Shown here one piece after another: positions 1 to 9,136 of a stretch of 64,000 bases of DNA. The stretch is taken from assembly GCF_030732865.1 (NCBI RefSeq), contig NZ_JASHKB010000017.1, positions 1-64,000 of the forward strand, read 5' to 3'. A model generated the notes under the pieces. That model did no database searches. It saw nothing but the letters and a program-made list of their open reading frames with translations, and had not been told where the DNA came from. Both the position numbers and the translations under genes were made by a program. Positions within the stretch are counted from its first letter, which is position 1; every line of letters starts with the position of its first letter. Origin of the DNA: Roseitalea sp. MMSF_3546. GTDB lineage: Bacteria; Pseudomonadota; Alphaproteobacteria; Rhizobiales; Rhizobiaceae.

Positions 1-76
1 GGAGAACGGGAGCCCGTGACTGGCGCCGTCACTCAATCGTCGCCGCGTGAGGCTGGGACGGCCGATCGCGGCGCCA

Positions 77-122
77 CTCTCCCCCCTTGAGGGGGAGATG
101 TCCCGAAGGGACAGAGGGGGGT
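77..122. repeat. intergenic hairpin repeat, Rhizobiales type
   Basis: A run of C's, TTGA and a run of G's forms one hairpin; it is followed by a second small hairpin, TCCCGAAGGGA, and another G tract. Short mosaic hairpins of this kind are common between genes in Rhizobiales genomes, often near DUF559 genes, which is also the context here. I see no gene in bases 1-134. Confidence 0.5.
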
Positions 123-134
123 GTGATCTCAGTG

Positions 135-521
135 TCATGCGCGCCGGGATTCGTCGATGACAGCCACGATGTGCCGGCAAACACCGTCAATATCGCCAAG
201 CACATCATCGTTCCAAAACCGAAGGACCTGCCAGCCAAGGGCATTCAATCGGGCATCACGCTGCCGATCGCGGATCAATTCAGTGTCGAGACCGTGCTGC
301 GAACCATCGAGTTCGACAATCAGCCGGTGCTCTGGACATGCAAAATCGACGATGACCCCGCTAATCGGCATTTGTCGGCGAAACCCCAGGCCCATGAGTC
401 GATGGGCTCTCAGCTCCCGCCAGAGTTTGCGTTCTGCATCGGTCATGCCGCGTCGCATGCGACGGGCATTTGAACGATTGGTCGCTGGTACACGGCGGTG
501 AGGCACCGGGACTACGCTCAC
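135..521 (-). CDS. DUF559 domain protein (restriction-endonuclease-like fold)
   Basis: A 128-residue protein of the DUF559 family, small proteins with a very-short-patch-repair/PD-(D/E)XK-like endonuclease fold and no established role. Visible family features are the N-terminal helix [16 protein letters not shown], the core [21 protein letters not shown] (about residues 56-76, with D59 and the acidic pair E70/D72 as candidate metal ligands) and the closing segment [14 protein letters not shown]. The GTG start overlaps the TGA of nadA by four bases (GTGA), so it is probably translated together with nadA although the functions look unrelated. An ATG at the MTDAERK position would give a shorter protein. 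Family membership is clear; the nuclease activity is an inference. Confidence 0.85.
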   Translation of the reverse strand: MSVVPVPHRRVPATNRSNARRMRRGMTDAERKLWRELRAHRLMGLGFRRQMPISGVIVDFACPEHRLIVELDGSQHGLDTELIRDRQRDARLNALGWQVLRFWNDDVLGDIDGVCRHIVAVIDESRRA

Positions 522-1609
522 TGCTTCAAATTCACCATGCGCTCAACGGCTCCGCGGGCGCGGTCGGCGATGGCCGGGTCGATCGTGACCTCTTCTTTCA
601 TCTCGCACAGCGAGTCGAGGATCTTGGGCAGGGTGATGCGCTTCATGTGCGGGCACAGATTGCATGGCGCGATGAATTCGACCTCGGGCACCTCCGAACG
701 CACATTGGCGGCCATGGAGCATTCGGTGACCATCATCACCTTGGCCGGACGCTGGTCGCGCACATAGTTGATCATGCCCGCGGTCGAGCCGGCATAGTCG
801 GCCATCTCGACCACATCGGTCGGGCATTCGGGATGGGCGATGATCTCGATCTGGGGATCGGCATCCTTGTAGGCCTGCAGCTCCTCGGCGGTGAAGCGCT
901 CATGCACCTCGCAATGGCCCTTCCAGGTCAGGATCCTCACGTCGGTCTGGGCGGCGACGTTCTGGGCGAGATATTCATCGGGAATGCACAGGACGGTGTC
1001 CGCGCCGAAGCTCTCGACCACCTGCACCGCGTTGGACGAGGTGCAGCAGATGTCGGTCTCGGCCTTCACCTCGGCCGAGGTGTTCACATAGGTGACGACC
1101 GGCACGCCCGGATAGCGCTCGCGCAACAGGCGCACATCGGCGCCGGTGATCGATTCGGACAGCGAGCAGCCGGCCTTCATGTCCGGGATGAGAACGGTCT
1201 TTTCGGGGTTCAGCAGCTTGGAGGTCTCGGCCATGAAGTGCACGCCGCACTGGACGATGATCTCGGCATCGACCTTGGTCGCCTCCTTGGCCAGTTGCAG
1301 GCTGTCGCCGACAATGTCGGCCACGCAGTGGAAAATCTCCGGCGTCTGGTAGTTGTGCGCAAGGATCGCCGCGTTGCGCTCGGCCTTCAGACGGTTGATC
1401 GCCGCCACATAGGGCGCATAGACCGGCCACTCGATTTCGGGGATGTGATGGGCGACGCGCTCGTAAAGATGCGCCGTCTCGCGCTCGACCTGGGCGTTCC
1501 ACTCAAGGTCGGGCCGTTCGATCGTGCCGAATCGCTCGGCCGCGCGGCGGCCAGCCCCGGCGTCGGGGCTCGTCGAAACGGGTGCGGGCATGGCGGAGAC
1601 GTCCTTCAT
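518..1609 (-). CDS. nadA: quinolinate synthase NadA
   Basis: Condenses iminoaspartate with dihydroxyacetone phosphate to quinolinate in de novo NAD synthesis; a cytosolic [4Fe-4S] enzyme. The 363-residue protein has the NadA signatures AILAHNYQ near the N-terminus, [17 protein letters not shown] and the C-terminal CNLCPHMKR, which together contain the cysteines expected to ligate the cluster. The start used (MKDVSAM) gives a normal length. A second ATG at 1591 (MPAPV) has a better spaced AAGGA upstream and may be the real one. No nadB or nadC lies next to it. The gene is divergent from arsR across about 120 bp and is followed by the overlapping DUF559 gene. Confidence 0.95.
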   Translation of the reverse strand: MKDVSAMPAPVSTSPDAGAGRRAAERFGTIERPDLEWNAQVERETAHLYERVAHHIPEIEWPVYAPYVAAINRLKAERNAAILAHNYQTPEIFHCVADIVGDSLQLAKEATKVDAEIIVQCGVHFMAETSKLLNPEKTVLIPDMKAGCSLSESITGADVRLLRERYPGVPVVTYVNTSAEVKAETDICCTSSNAVQVVESFGADTVLCIPDEYLAQNVAAQTDVRILTWKGHCEVHERFTAEELQAYKDADPQIEIIAHPECPTDVVEMADYAGSTAGMINYVRDQRPAKVMMVTECSMAANVRSEVPEVEFIAPCNLCPHMKRITLPKILDSLCEMKEEVTIDPAIADRARGAVERMVNLKQ

Positions 1610-1709
1610 CCTTTGTCCCTGAAGCTGGGGACCGCGCGTTTCTAGGACAACCCCCCGGTAAAAGGCAAATCGTCCCCCGGCGCGATCGGCGACCTTGACA
1701 CTGATCGAA

Positions 1710-1729
1710 ATATCATGAAGTATTGATAT
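1710..1729. promoter_or_regulatory. probable ArsR operator
   Basis: ATATCA, eight bases, TGATAT: a perfect six-base inverted repeat ending at the base before the arsR ATG. The inner ATCA...TGAT arms resemble known ArsR/SmtB operators. A TTGACA -35-like hexamer lies just upstream at 1695-1700. Binding here would block the ars genes until arsenite or antimonite is sensed. Confidence 0.6.
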
Positions 1730-2062
1730 ATGGACAGGGACCAATCGATCGACGCGCTGTCGGCGCTGGCGCACGCAACGCGGCTGGACGTGTTCCGGCT
1801 TCTGGTCAGGGCCGGTGCGGACGGCATGGCCGCCGGCGAGATCGCGGATACACTCGCGGTGAGGCAGAACACGATGAGCGCCAATCTGGCCGTTCTCAGC
1901 CGCGCCGGGCTCGTGCGGGCCGAGCGGCGCGGGCGCTCGGTGATCTACTGCGCCGACTTCGAAGGCATGCGCGGGCTGCTGGCGTTCTTGATGGAGGATT
2001 GCTGCGGCGGCAATCCGGCGCTGTGCCAGCCCGTGCTCGACGAGATAGCCTGCGCCTGCTGA
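1730..2062 (+). CDS. arsR: ArsR-family arsenic-responsive repressor
   Basis: A 110-residue winged-helix metalloregulator, expected to bind DNA as a dimer and to be released by As(III)/Sb(III). The winged helix spans about residues 8-75 ([17 protein letters not shown], recognition helix near [16 protein letters not shown]). The inducer cysteines are not in helix alpha-3 as in the E. coli protein but at the C-terminus: C91, C92 and C99, plus C108 and C110. A C-terminal CC...C arrangement is known from AtArsR/AfArsR-type alphaproteobacterial and Acidithiobacillus regulators. The palindrome touching its start codon suggests autoregulation. It is first in the plus-strand arsR-arsC-arsH operon. Confidence 0.92.
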   Translation: MDRDQSIDALSALAHATRLDVFRLLVRAGADGMAAGEIADTLAVRQNTMSANLAVLSRAGLVRAERRGRSVIYCADFEGMRGLLAFLMEDCCGGNPALCQPVLDEIACAC

Positions 2063-2070
2063 GGGGGCCA

Positions 2071-2568
2071 ATGATGAGCGAGAAGATCTACAATGTCCTG
2101 TTTCTGTGCACCGGCAATTCGGCGCGTTCGATCATCGCCGAAGCGATCATCAACCGGGTGGGCGAGGGCCGGTTCACGGGCTATTCGGCCGGCTCGCAGC
2201 CCAAGGGCGAGGTTCATCCCTATACGCTCGATCTGCTCAAGGCACTGAACTACAACACAGATTTCGCGCGCTCGAAGAACTGGGAGGAGTTCGCCGCACC
2301 GGACGCGCCGCAGATGGACTTCGTTTTCACGGTGTGCGACCAGGCCGCCGCCGAGGCCTGCCCGGTCTGGCCGGGTCAACCGATGAGCGCCCATTGGGGC
2401 GTGCCGGATCCGGCGGCGGCGACGGGCACCGAAGCCGAACGGCGCTTTGCGTTCGATGACACGCATCGCATGCTCAACGCGCGCATCTCGGTGTTCACCG
2501 CCCTGCCGATCGCTTCGCTCGACAGGCTGTCGCTGCAACAGCGGCTGGATAATATCGGCCGGAACTGA
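2071..2568 (+). CDS. arsC: arsenate reductase, low-molecular-weight phosphatase type
   Basis: Reduces arsenate to arsenite for export. The 165-residue protein belongs to the LMW-PTPase-like ArsC class: the P-loop CTGNSARS (CX5R) lies near residues 13-20 and the acid-loop motif WGVPDPAA near residues 110-117. A further cysteine ([10 protein letters not shown] region) may take part in the thiol relay, but which thiol partner it uses cannot be told. It starts eight bases after arsR, at either of two adjacent ATGs. A one-domain LMW-PTP could act on other substrates, but the arsR/arsH context makes arsenate reduction by far the likeliest job. Confidence 0.92.
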   Translation: MMSEKIYNVLFLCTGNSARSIIAEAIINRVGEGRFTGYSAGSQPKGEVHPYTLDLLKALNYNTDFARSKNWEEFAAPDAPQMDFVFTVCDQAAAEACPVWPGQPMSAHWGVPDPAAATGTEAERRFAFDDTHRMLNARISVFTALPIASLDRLSLQQRLDNIGRN

Positions 2569-2578
2569 AAAGCCGCCC

Positions 2579-3325
2579 ATGACCGACGATACGGACCGGC
2601 GATGGCGCGCCGACCAGGCAATGCCGAACCTTGCCGGCGAATCGCTTGGCGAGATCGATTTCCAGGCGCTGCACAACGCAACCCCCTCGCTGCACAAGGC
2701 GCGCGTGCTGATGCTGTATGGCTCGCTTCGCGAGCGCGCCTACTCACGGCTGCTGACCTACGAGGCCGCGCGCATCCTCGAGCACCTGGGCGCGGAGGTT
2801 CGCGTCTACCACGCCGACGGCCTGCCGCTGGTCGACGACGCGTCCGCCGACCATCCCAAGGTCACCGAACTGCGCGAGATGTCGCTGTGGTCGGAGGCGC
2901 AGGTGTGGTGCTCGCCCGAACGCCATGGCGCCATGAGCGGGGTGATGAAGACGCAGATCGACTGGCTGCCGCTGGCCCCGATCGGCGGCATTCGCCCCAC
3001 GCAGGGGCGCACGCTGGCTCTCATGCAGGTCTGCGGCGGATCGCAAAGCTTCAATGCGGTCAACCAGATGCGCATTCTGGGCCGATGGATGCGCATGCTG
3101 ACCATACCCAACCAGTCCTCGGTGCCCAAAGCCTGGCAAGAGTTCACCGACGAGGGGCGCATGAAGCCCTCGGCGCTCTACAACCGCGTGGTCGATGTGA
3201 TGGAAGAGCTGATGAAGTTCACGCTTTTGACGCGGGACCGTTCGGGCTATCTGACGGACCGCTATTCCGAGCGCGTCGAAAGCGCCGAAGAGGTGCACAG
3301 GCGGGTGAGCATCCGCAGCATCTAG
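2579..3325 (+). CDS. arsH: ArsH, NADPH-dependent FMN reductase / organoarsenical oxidase
   Basis: A flavoprotein of the NADPH-dependent FMN reductase fold. Characterised ArsH proteins oxidise trivalent methylated and aromatic arsenicals to less toxic pentavalent forms. The 248-residue protein shows the flavodoxin-like start [17 protein letters not shown] (FMN phosphate loop), the [10 protein letters not shown] motif and the ArsH-typical [13 protein letters not shown] segment. It follows arsC with a 10-bp gap as the last gene of the operon. Its last four bases overlap the last four of the convergent LysE-type gene. No dedicated arsenite pump (ArsB/Acr3) is visible, so export must rely on a distant gene or an unassigned neighbour. 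Confidence 0.93.
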   Translation: MTDDTDRRWRADQAMPNLAGESLGEIDFQALHNATPSLHKARVLMLYGSLRERAYSRLLTYEAARILEHLGAEVRVYHADGLPLVDDASADHPKVTELREMSLWSEAQVWCSPERHGAMSGVMKTQIDWLPLAPIGGIRPTQGRTLALMQVCGGSQSFNAVNQMRILGRWMRMLTIPNQSSVPKAWQEFTDEGRMKPSALYNRVVDVMEELMKFTLLTRDRSGYLTDRYSERVESAEEVHRRVSIRSI

Positions 3326-3933
3326 CGCTCCGCCAGCGCCAGCCGCATGCCCAGGAACGCGAAGGCGGCGCCGAACGCGCGCCGCAGCCAGCGCATCACC
3401 GCCGGCTGACGCATCACATAGTCGCGCGCAAGGGCCGCAAAGGCGCCGTAACCGACGAAGACGACAAAGGTCAGCACCATGAAGGTGAAGGCAAGCCCGA
3501 GCATCATCGCGGTCGGCCAGGCGGCGTTTGCCGGCACGAATTGCGGCAGAAACGCCAGGAAGAACAGCGACAACTTTGGGTTGAGAACGTTGAGCGCGAT
3601 GCCATTGGCAACGATCCTTGCCGGTGCGATCGGGCGGCGCTCTGCGCCGACCTCGAGCGCGCCGCCCTGGCGCAGAACCGACCATGCCATGTAGAACAGG
3701 TACAACACGCCCAGATACTTGATGACCTGGAAAGCGACGGCGCTGGCATGCAGCAGCGCCGCCAGCCCGATGATCGAGGCGAGGATATGCGGCACGATGC
3801 CCAGAGTGCAGCCGAAGGCGGCGAGCACAGACGGCCGCATCCCCTGCCCCAGCCCGATGGCGAGCGTGTATAGGACGCCGGTTCCGGGGAGCAGGATCAC
3901 GATGATCGCGGTGATCAGAAATTCGATCGACAC
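3322..3933 (-). CDS. LysE/RhtB-family exporter
   Basis: An inner-membrane exporter of the LysE/RhtB (amino-acid efflux) superfamily. About 203 residues with six predicted hydrophobic segments: residues 3-22, 38-58, 68-86, 110-130, 143-165 and 185-200. The family-typical [17 protein letters not shown] motif is in the middle. I chose the GTG at 3933 ([10 protein letters not shown]) because family members usually begin this way; an in-frame GTG at 3945 adds four residues. Convergent with arsH and sharing four bases with it. Substrate unknown; being beside the ars genes is not evidence of a role in arsenic export. Confidence 0.85.
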   Translation of the reverse strand: MSIEFLITAIIVILLPGTGVLYTLAIGLGQGMRPSVLAAFGCTLGIVPHILASIIGLAALLHASAVAFQVIKYLGVLYLFYMAWSVLRQGGALEVGAERRPIAPARIVANGIALNVLNPKLSLFFLAFLPQFVPANAAWPTAMMLGLAFTFMVLTFVVFVGYGAFAALARDYVMRQPAVMRWLRRAFGAAFAFLGMRLALAER

Positions 3934-4071
3934 TTTCCGGCACACCTTCGGCTCGAACCGATTGCGCCAGCAAGCGCCACGCGGACGATGCTGTCAATCC
4001 AGGAAAATTGACTTGGCGCGGGCTGCCGCGCCCCGTACGGTCCTGCCGATCCAAACTGCACGGGTGGTGCC

Positions 4072-5304
4072 ATGACCACGGCGACTGTCCAGCACCGCTC
4101 CGACTATCCCTGGCTGATCATCGCGGCCGGCTGCGTGATCGCGGCGCTGACCTTCGGTCCACGGTCCGCGATGGGCTTCTTCCAGATCCCCATGCTCGCC
4201 GACACGGGCTGGTCACGCACCGATTTCGGCCTTGCCATGGCGATCCAGAACCTGATGTGGGGGCTCGGTCAGCCCTTTTTCGGCGCGGTCGCCGACCGGT
4301 ACGGAACCTGGCGCGTGCTCGCGCTTGCCGGGCTGATGTATGCGGCGGGCCTGTTCATGATGGCGATGCCCCAATCGCTGTGGTTCCTGCACCTTGGTGG
4401 CGGCGTGCTTGTCGGGCTGGCGGTCGCTGCCGGCTCATTCGGCATCATCCTGGCCGCCTTCGCCCGCCATGTGACGGCCGAGCAGCGCTCGTTCGCCTTC
4501 GGGCTCGGCACGGCGGCCGGCTCGACCGGCATGTTCGTGTTCGCACCGTTCAGCCAGGCGCTGATCGGCAGCGTCGGCTGGCAGGATTCGCTGCTGGTGA
4601 TGTCGGCGCTGATGCTGCTGGTCCCGGTGCTGGCGGCCCCGCTGCGCGGCAATTCCTCCTCGGGCAGCCAGAGCCAGGCGCATATCGACCAGTCCATCGG
4701 TGCGGCGCTGCGCGAGGCCTTCGGCCACACATCCTACCTGCTGCTGACGGCGGGTTTCTTCGTCTGCGGCTTTCAGGTCGCCTTCATCACCGCGCATTTT
4801 CCCGCCTATGTCTCCGATATCGGCGTCGATGCGCGCTATGCGGTGATCGGCATCGCCGCGATCGGCTTTTTCAACATCATCGGCTCGCTGGCCTCGGGCG
4901 TGATCGGGCAGCGCTATTCCAAGCCGATCTTTCTGGCGCTGATCTATGTCGGCCGGTCGATCGCCATAAGCGCCTTCCTGCTGCTGCCGCAGACGGGCAC
5001 GTCGGTCGTCGTGTTCTCGGTCGTCATGGGACTGTTGTGGCTGTCGACCGTGCCGCCGACCAATGCGCTGGTGGCGATCATGTTCGGCACCAAGTATCTG
5101 GGCATGCTGGGCGGTATCGTCTTTCTGTCGCACCAGGTCGGCTCGTTCCTGGGCGTTTGGCTCGGCGGCGTCCTGTACGATGCCCTCGGCTCCTACGATT
5201 CGGTGTGGTGGCTGGGCGTCGCGCTGGGGCTGTTCGCCGCGATCGTGCACTGGCCGATCAGGGAAGCGGGTGTGAAGCGAGCGGCGATGCAGGGTGCGCG
5301 GTGA
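4072..5304 (+). CDS. MFS transporter, monocarboxylate/oxalate-formate antiporter-like
   Basis: A 410-residue, 12-helix major facilitator permease. The loop 2-3 motif FGAVADRYGTWR (about residues 70-81) is the MFS signature, and the layout (WSRTDFGLAMAIQNL before helix 2, long Gly/Ala helices 4-5) resembles MCT/OFA-type carriers. No substrate-defining residues are recognisable. It stands alone: separated from the ars operon by the minus-strand LysE gene and convergent with recO 14 bp downstream. MFS carriers do occur in arsenic islands (ArsJ, ArsK), but nothing in the sequence links this one to arsenic. Confidence 0.85.
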   Translation: MTTATVQHRSDYPWLIIAAGCVIAALTFGPRSAMGFFQIPMLADTGWSRTDFGLAMAIQNLMWGLGQPFFGAVADRYGTWRVLALAGLMYAAGLFMMAMPQSLWFLHLGGGVLVGLAVAAGSFGIILAAFARHVTAEQRSFAFGLGTAAGSTGMFVFAPFSQALIGSVGWQDSLLVMSALMLLVPVLAAPLRGNSSSGSQSQAHIDQSIGAALREAFGHTSYLLLTAGFFVCGFQVAFITAHFPAYVSDIGVDARYAVIGIAAIGFFNIIGSLASGVIGQRYSKPIFLALIYVGRSIAISAFLLLPQTGTSVVVFSVVMGLLWLSTVPPTNALVAIMFGTKYLGMLGGIVFLSHQVGSFLGVWLGGVLYDALGSYDSVWWLGVALGLFAAIVHWPIREAGVKRAAMQGAR

Positions 5305-5318
5305 TACCGGCGCGGTGA

Positions 5319-6056
5319 TCAGGCCGCCGCGACTAGCGCCTTGCGCGTTGCGGCGATGAAGGCGGTACGGCTGTCGGGCGCGGCGATCCCGCGCGCCGAC
5401 CAGACGTCGCGATCGAGGAAATGGCCGGTCAGGGCAAACGCGTCGTCGAGATCGCCGGCACCGCATCGCCGGTCGCGCTGGGCGGTCAGAAAGGCGGGCA
5501 GCGGCAGCAGCCGGTCGGCCCAGGGCGCGCCGGTGTCGCGGTTGACGGCGCGGCCGCTTTTCGGCGAGACATAGGCCAGGTCGTCGGTCGCGCCCGAGCC
5601 GGCGCATCGGCTCAGATCGAGCCCGAAGCCGAGTTCTTCCAGAAGGCGCAATTCGAACCGCACCATGAGCGGGCCGGCCAGGGCAGGGTCGGTCAGGTGA
5701 TCGACGAGCACGCAGGCGGCATCATAGAGCGCACCATGCGGGTCGCGCTCGGGCAGAAGCCGCAAATGGCTCGCCATGAGCTGAATGCCGCCGATCGCGC
5801 AGGCGCTCTGCATCAGCCTTGCGGCGGACTGCTCCAGGGGCTCGATCGCATAGGTGCCCAGATGCGCGTCGAGCCGGGCGCGCCATGTCGCCTCGACCCG
5901 GTTGCCGGGCTGCAGCACCGGGCGAAGCCGGCGCGAGCGGCCGCCGCGCACCAGGCCCATATGCCGGCCATGTCCCGCCGTCATCAGTTCGACGATCAGG
6001 CTGGTCTCGCCATGCAGGCGCGTGCCGATGATGATGCCCTGGTCGGTCCACTGCAT
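5319..6056 (-). CDS. recO: DNA repair protein RecO
   Basis: Mediator of RecFOR recombination that helps load RecA on SSB-coated DNA. The 245-residue protein has the family start MQWTDQGIIIGTRLHGET (OB fold), the GRHMGLVRGGRSRR strand, and the C-terminal helical domain with LRLLEELGFGLDLSRC. The zinc-site cysteines found in some homologues are only partly present (C at LSRCAGSG and a second in DRRCGAG). It is the distal gene of the rsh...era-recO minus-strand run, 142 bp downstream of era, as in other Rhizobiales. Confidence 0.93.
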   Translation of the reverse strand: MQWTDQGIIIGTRLHGETSLIVELMTAGHGRHMGLVRGGRSRRLRPVLQPGNRVEATWRARLDAHLGTYAIEPLEQSAARLMQSACAIGGIQLMASHLRLLPERDPHGALYDAACVLVDHLTDPALAGPLMVRFELRLLEELGFGLDLSRCAGSGATDDLAYVSPKSGRAVNRDTGAPWADRLLPLPAFLTAQRDRRCGAGDLDDAFALTGHFLDRDVWSARGIAAPDSRTAFIAATRKALVAAA

Positions 6057-6198
6057 GGCTCAGATGTAGCGCCGGCGCCGTGTTGGCGGAAGCCTGTTTT
6101 TTGGGATGGCAACGCACCCGATTTCGGCTTCGTCGGGATGCGCCGTGCTTCGGCCGGCATGGCGAGACGGCAGCGCGTTGCGAGCTGAAAGCCCGCAC

Positions 6199-7128
6199 CT
6201 AGCCCGAAAAATCGAGCCCCATGGCGCGGTAGCGCTCGGGGTCGTCGCCCCAGCCTTCGCGCACCTTGACGAACAGGAACAGGTGCACGGGCCGGCCGAT
6301 CAGTTCGGCGATCTCGGCGCGCGCGGCCATCGAGATCGCCTTGATCGCGGCGCCGCCCTTGCCGAGCACGATCTTCTTCTGGCTGCCCCGCTCGACATAG
6401 ATCACCTGCTCGATGCGCACCGACCCATCCTTGCGCTCTTCCCATTTCTCGGTCTCCACGGTCGAGGCATAGGGCAGTTCCTGATGCAGGCGCTCATAGA
6501 GCTTTTCGCGCGTGATCTCGGCGGCGAGCATGCGCTCGGGCAGGTCGGAGAGCTGGTCCTCGGGGTAGAACCACGGCCCGGGCCGCATCGCGTCGGCGAG
6601 CGCGTCGAGCAGATCGTCGCAGCCCGAGCCCTTCAGCGCCGAGATCATGAAGGTGCGCGCGAAGGCCATGCGATCGTTGAGCGTGCTGGTCAGTTCCAGA
6701 AGCCGCGGCGGGTCGATGGCATCCACCTTGTTCAGGACCAGCCATTTGGGCTGGGCGACGTCCTCGAGCGCGGTCAGCAGCGCCTCGTCCTCCTCGGTGA
6801 CGCCCTTGCGCGCATCGATCAGCACCAGCACCAGATCGGCATCGCGGGCGCCCGACCAGGCGGCCGAGACCATGGCCCGGTCGAGCCGGCGCCTGGGCGC
6901 GAAAATGCCGGGCGTGTCGACGAACACGATCTGGGTTTCGCCATGCACCGCAACGCCCCGGATCAGCGCGCGGGTCGTTTGCACCTTGCGCGAGACGATG
7001 GAAACCTTGGCGCCGACGAGCCGGTTGACGAGCGTCGACTTGCCCGCATTGGGCGCGCCGATGATGGCGACGAAGCCCGAGCGGGTCTGCGGGCCGGCCC
7101 GGCCGGCATCGGAGGCACCGCCACTCAT
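6199..7128 (-). CDS. era: GTPase Era
   Basis: Ribosome-associated GTPase needed for 16S rRNA maturation and 30S assembly. Residues 1-180 form the G domain: G1 GAPNAGKS (about 22-29), G3 DTPG, G4 NKVD, G5 SALKG. Residues 215-300 hold the KH RNA-binding domain with the VIYVERGSQKKIVLGKGG loop. At 309 residues it has standard length. Its ATG overlaps the rnc stop (ATGA), giving the conserved rnc-era pair. Confidence 0.96.
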   Translation of the reverse strand: MSGGASDAGRAGPQTRSGFVAIIGAPNAGKSTLVNRLVGAKVSIVSRKVQTTRALIRGVAVHGETQIVFVDTPGIFAPRRRLDRAMVSAAWSGARDADLVLVLIDARKGVTEEDEALLTALEDVAQPKWLVLNKVDAIDPPRLLELTSTLNDRMAFARTFMISALKGSGCDDLLDALADAMRPGPWFYPEDQLSDLPERMLAAEITREKLYERLHQELPYASTVETEKWEERKDGSVRIEQVIYVERGSQKKIVLGKGGAAIKAISMAARAEIAELIGRPVHLFLFVKVREGWGDDPERYRAMGLDFSG

Positions 7129-7862
7129 GGCTCGCTCGCCCATTCGGCCGGCCAGATGCCCTCGCGCACCAGCATGGCGGTGGCCGCGCCCTGTTCGGCG
7201 CGGCGCTTGGACGGCCCGCTCGCCTCGGCCGGCTCGCCGTCGCCGATGCGCACCTGCACCTTGAACGAGGGGGCGTGATCGGGCCCCTTCCGGCTGACGA
7301 CGCGATATTGCGGTGTCAGCGCATGGGCCTTGTGCGCCCATTCCTGCAATTCGGTCTTGGCATCGCGCCGCCCGGCCATGGCGTGGCGGGCGCGTTCGGT
7401 CCAGTAGCGGCGGATGAAGCGGCGCGCCGCCTCCAGCCCGCCATCGAGATAGATCGTGGCGATCACAGCCTCGACGACGTCGGCGCGCACGCTCTTCAGC
7501 CGCGCCGAGGACAGATCGCCCATGTCCGAGCCCGAGCGGATCAGCGGCACCAGGTCCATCTCGATGGCGACCTCAGCCAGGGTCTCGGCATTGACCAGCG
7601 CATTGAGCCGAACGGACAGTTCGCCCTCGTCGGCGCCGACGAATTCGGCGAACAGCATCTCGGCCACGCACAGGCCGAGCACGCGGTCGCCGAGAAATTC
7701 CAGGCGCTCATAGTCGACGCCGCTGCCGCCGCGCGCGCTGGCATGGGTCAGCGCGATGTCGAGCCGGTCCAGATCGGCGAAGCGATGCCCGGTCGCCGCC
7801 TCCAGCCGGGTCAGCGCCTGTTCGGACACCGGCGCGGCAGGCGCCCCGTCACTGACCGGCAT
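7125..7862 (-). CDS. rnc: ribonuclease III
   Basis: Double-strand-specific endoribonuclease for rRNA and mRNA processing. The RIIID domain carries the signature YERLEFLGDRVLGLCVAE (about residues 48-65), with the usual Asp and Glu ligands and a distal Asp-Val-Val-Glu segment near ADVVEAVIATIYLDGG. A dsRNA-binding domain occupies the last 70 residues (TELQEWAHKAH ... KRRAEQGAATAML). The common LEFLGDAVL motif reads LEFLGDRVL here, a variant also normal in this order. The 245-residue reading starts inside lepB (14-nt overlap) and ends overlapping era, so lepB-rnc-era are translationally coupled. Confidence 0.96.
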   Translation of the reverse strand: MPVSDGAPAAPVSEQALTRLEAATGHRFADLDRLDIALTHASARGGSGVDYERLEFLGDRVLGLCVAEMLFAEFVGADEGELSVRLNALVNAETLAEVAIEMDLVPLIRSGSDMGDLSSARLKSVRADVVEAVIATIYLDGGLEAARRFIRRYWTERARHAMAGRRDAKTELQEWAHKAHALTPQYRVVSRKGPDHAPSFKVQVRIGDGEPAEASGPSKRRAEQGAATAMLVREGIWPAEWASEP

Positions 7863-8613
7863 CGCTCGTTGCCGAATCGAAGAAGCGGTCGAAACGCAGT
7901 TCGGTCGGCCAGCGCCAGACCTCCAGTGGCGAGGCGCCGCCGGCGATCGAAAAGAAGATGATGTTGGCGCGCCCGACCAGGTTCTCATGCGGCACGAAGC
8001 CGACCGAAAAGCGGCTGTCGGCGGAATTGTCGCGGTTGTCGCCCAGCATGAAATAGTGGTCCGGCGGCACGACGAATTCGCGCGTGTCGTCGCCGATCGT
8101 GCCTTGGTCGAGATCGAGCGTGCGGTAGCTCACCCCGTTGGGCAGCGTCTCGCGATAGACGCGCACCGGCGAATTGCGCTCGGTGATGTCGGCATCGTCG
8201 ATCGTGCCGATCGCCTCGCGCTCGACCGGCTCGCCGTTGATGAACAGCGCGCCATCGCGCATCTGCACGCGGTCGCCGGGAAGGCCGATCACGCGCTTGA
8301 TGTAGTCAAGGCGCGGATTGGACGGCAGCTTGAAGACCACCACGTCGCCGCGCTCGGGCGTGCCAGACCAGATGCGGCCCGAAAAGATGTCCGGGCTGAA
8401 TGGAATGGAGTGCCGGGAATAGCCGTAGGCGTATTTGCTGACAAAGAGATAGTCGCCCTCCAGAAGCGTCGGACGCATGGACCCGGAGGGGATGGAAAAC
8501 GGCTGAAAGAGCAGTGTGCGGATGATCAGGGCCAGGATGAGGGCCTGGATGATCACCGAGACGGTCTCCCCGATCCCGCCGGATTTCTTCTCGGTCTTTT
8601 CTGCCACAGCCAT
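7849..8613 (-). CDS. lepB: signal peptidase I
   Basis: Inner-membrane serine/lysine protease that removes signal peptides from exported proteins. The 254-residue protein has a membrane anchor at about residues 17-37, box B with the nucleophile Ser (SGSMRPTLLEGDYLFVSKYA), box D with the general-base Lys (YIKRVIGLPGDRV) and box E (GDNRDNSADSR). I used the ATG at 8613; the in-frame TTG at 8634 would add seven residues and has no better ribosome site. It sits between acpS (97 bp upstream) and rnc. Confidence 0.95.
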   Translation of the reverse strand: MAVAEKTEKKSGGIGETVSVIIQALILALIIRTLLFQPFSIPSGSMRPTLLEGDYLFVSKYAYGYSRHSIPFSPDIFSGRIWSGTPERGDVVVFKLPSNPRLDYIKRVIGLPGDRVQMRDGALFINGEPVEREAIGTIDDADITERNSPVRVYRETLPNGVSYRTLDLDQGTIGDDTREFVVPPDHYFMLGDNRDNSADSRFSVGFVPHENLVGRANIIFFSIAGGASPLEVWRWPTELRFDRFFDSATSDAGQ

Positions 8614-8731
8614 GGTCCCGTTCTCGAAAATCAAATGGAGCAGATTGTCTGGTGCGCTGTCGATGCGCTCTTAGCGTGTCGGTTTCGTTGCGGCAATGCG
8701 GGCCCCGATCAAACCCCGGTCATCGGCGCGA

Positions 8732-9136
8732 TCACGCGCTCGCGCGCACCGCCTCGATGATCACGAATGCCTGCGCCAGGGGGTGATCGTCGGTTATCGT
8801 CAGGTGTATGGCGGCTTCATGACCATCGGGCAGCAGCGCATCGAGCCTTGCGCGTGCGCCGTTGGTCAGGTGCATGGTCGGCTTGCCGCCGGGCAGGTTG
8901 ACCACGCCCATGTCGCGCCAGTAGACGCCGCGGGCAATGCCCGTGCCCAGCGCCTTGGCGCAGGCTTCCTTGGCGGCAAAGCGCTTGGCATAGGAGGCCG
9001 CGCGCATGCGCCGGCGGTCCGACTTCTGGCGCTCGATCTCGGTGAACACACGTGCGATGAACCGCTCGCCATGGCGCTCGAGCGCCTTTTCGACCCGCCG
9101 GATGTCGATGAGGTCGCTCCCCAGCCCGACGATCAT
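8732..9136 (-). CDS. acpS: holo-[acyl-carrier-protein] synthase
   Basis: Transfers 4'-phosphopantetheine from CoA to the acyl carrier protein of fatty-acid synthesis. 134 residues with the two AcpS signatures: [16 protein letters not shown] at the N-terminus (Asp8 Mg ligand) and [15 protein letters not shown] (the Glu of the FxxKEA motif) in the middle. Its ATG overlaps the stop of the DUF2062 gene (ATGA). A second, Sfp-type transferase is encoded at 39302-40012 beside the polyketide synthase, so AcpS probably serves fatty-acid synthesis only. Confidence 0.95.
   Translation of the reverse strand: MIVGLGSDLIDIRRVEKALERHGERFIARVFTEIERQKSDRRRMRAASYAKRFAAKEACAKALGTGIARGVYWRDMGVVNLPGGKPTMHLTNGARARLDALLPDGHEAAIHLTITDDHPLAQAFVIIEAVRASA

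Noticed and set aside
87-473. 128-codon plus-strand frame opposite the DUF559 gene
   Set aside because: No family resemblance; the minus-strand DUF559 reading is convincing.
4072-5304. MFS transporter as an arsenic efflux protein (ArsK/ArsJ)
   Set aside because: Proximity to arsH is the only hint; a minus-strand gene intervenes and no arsenic-specific residues are visible.
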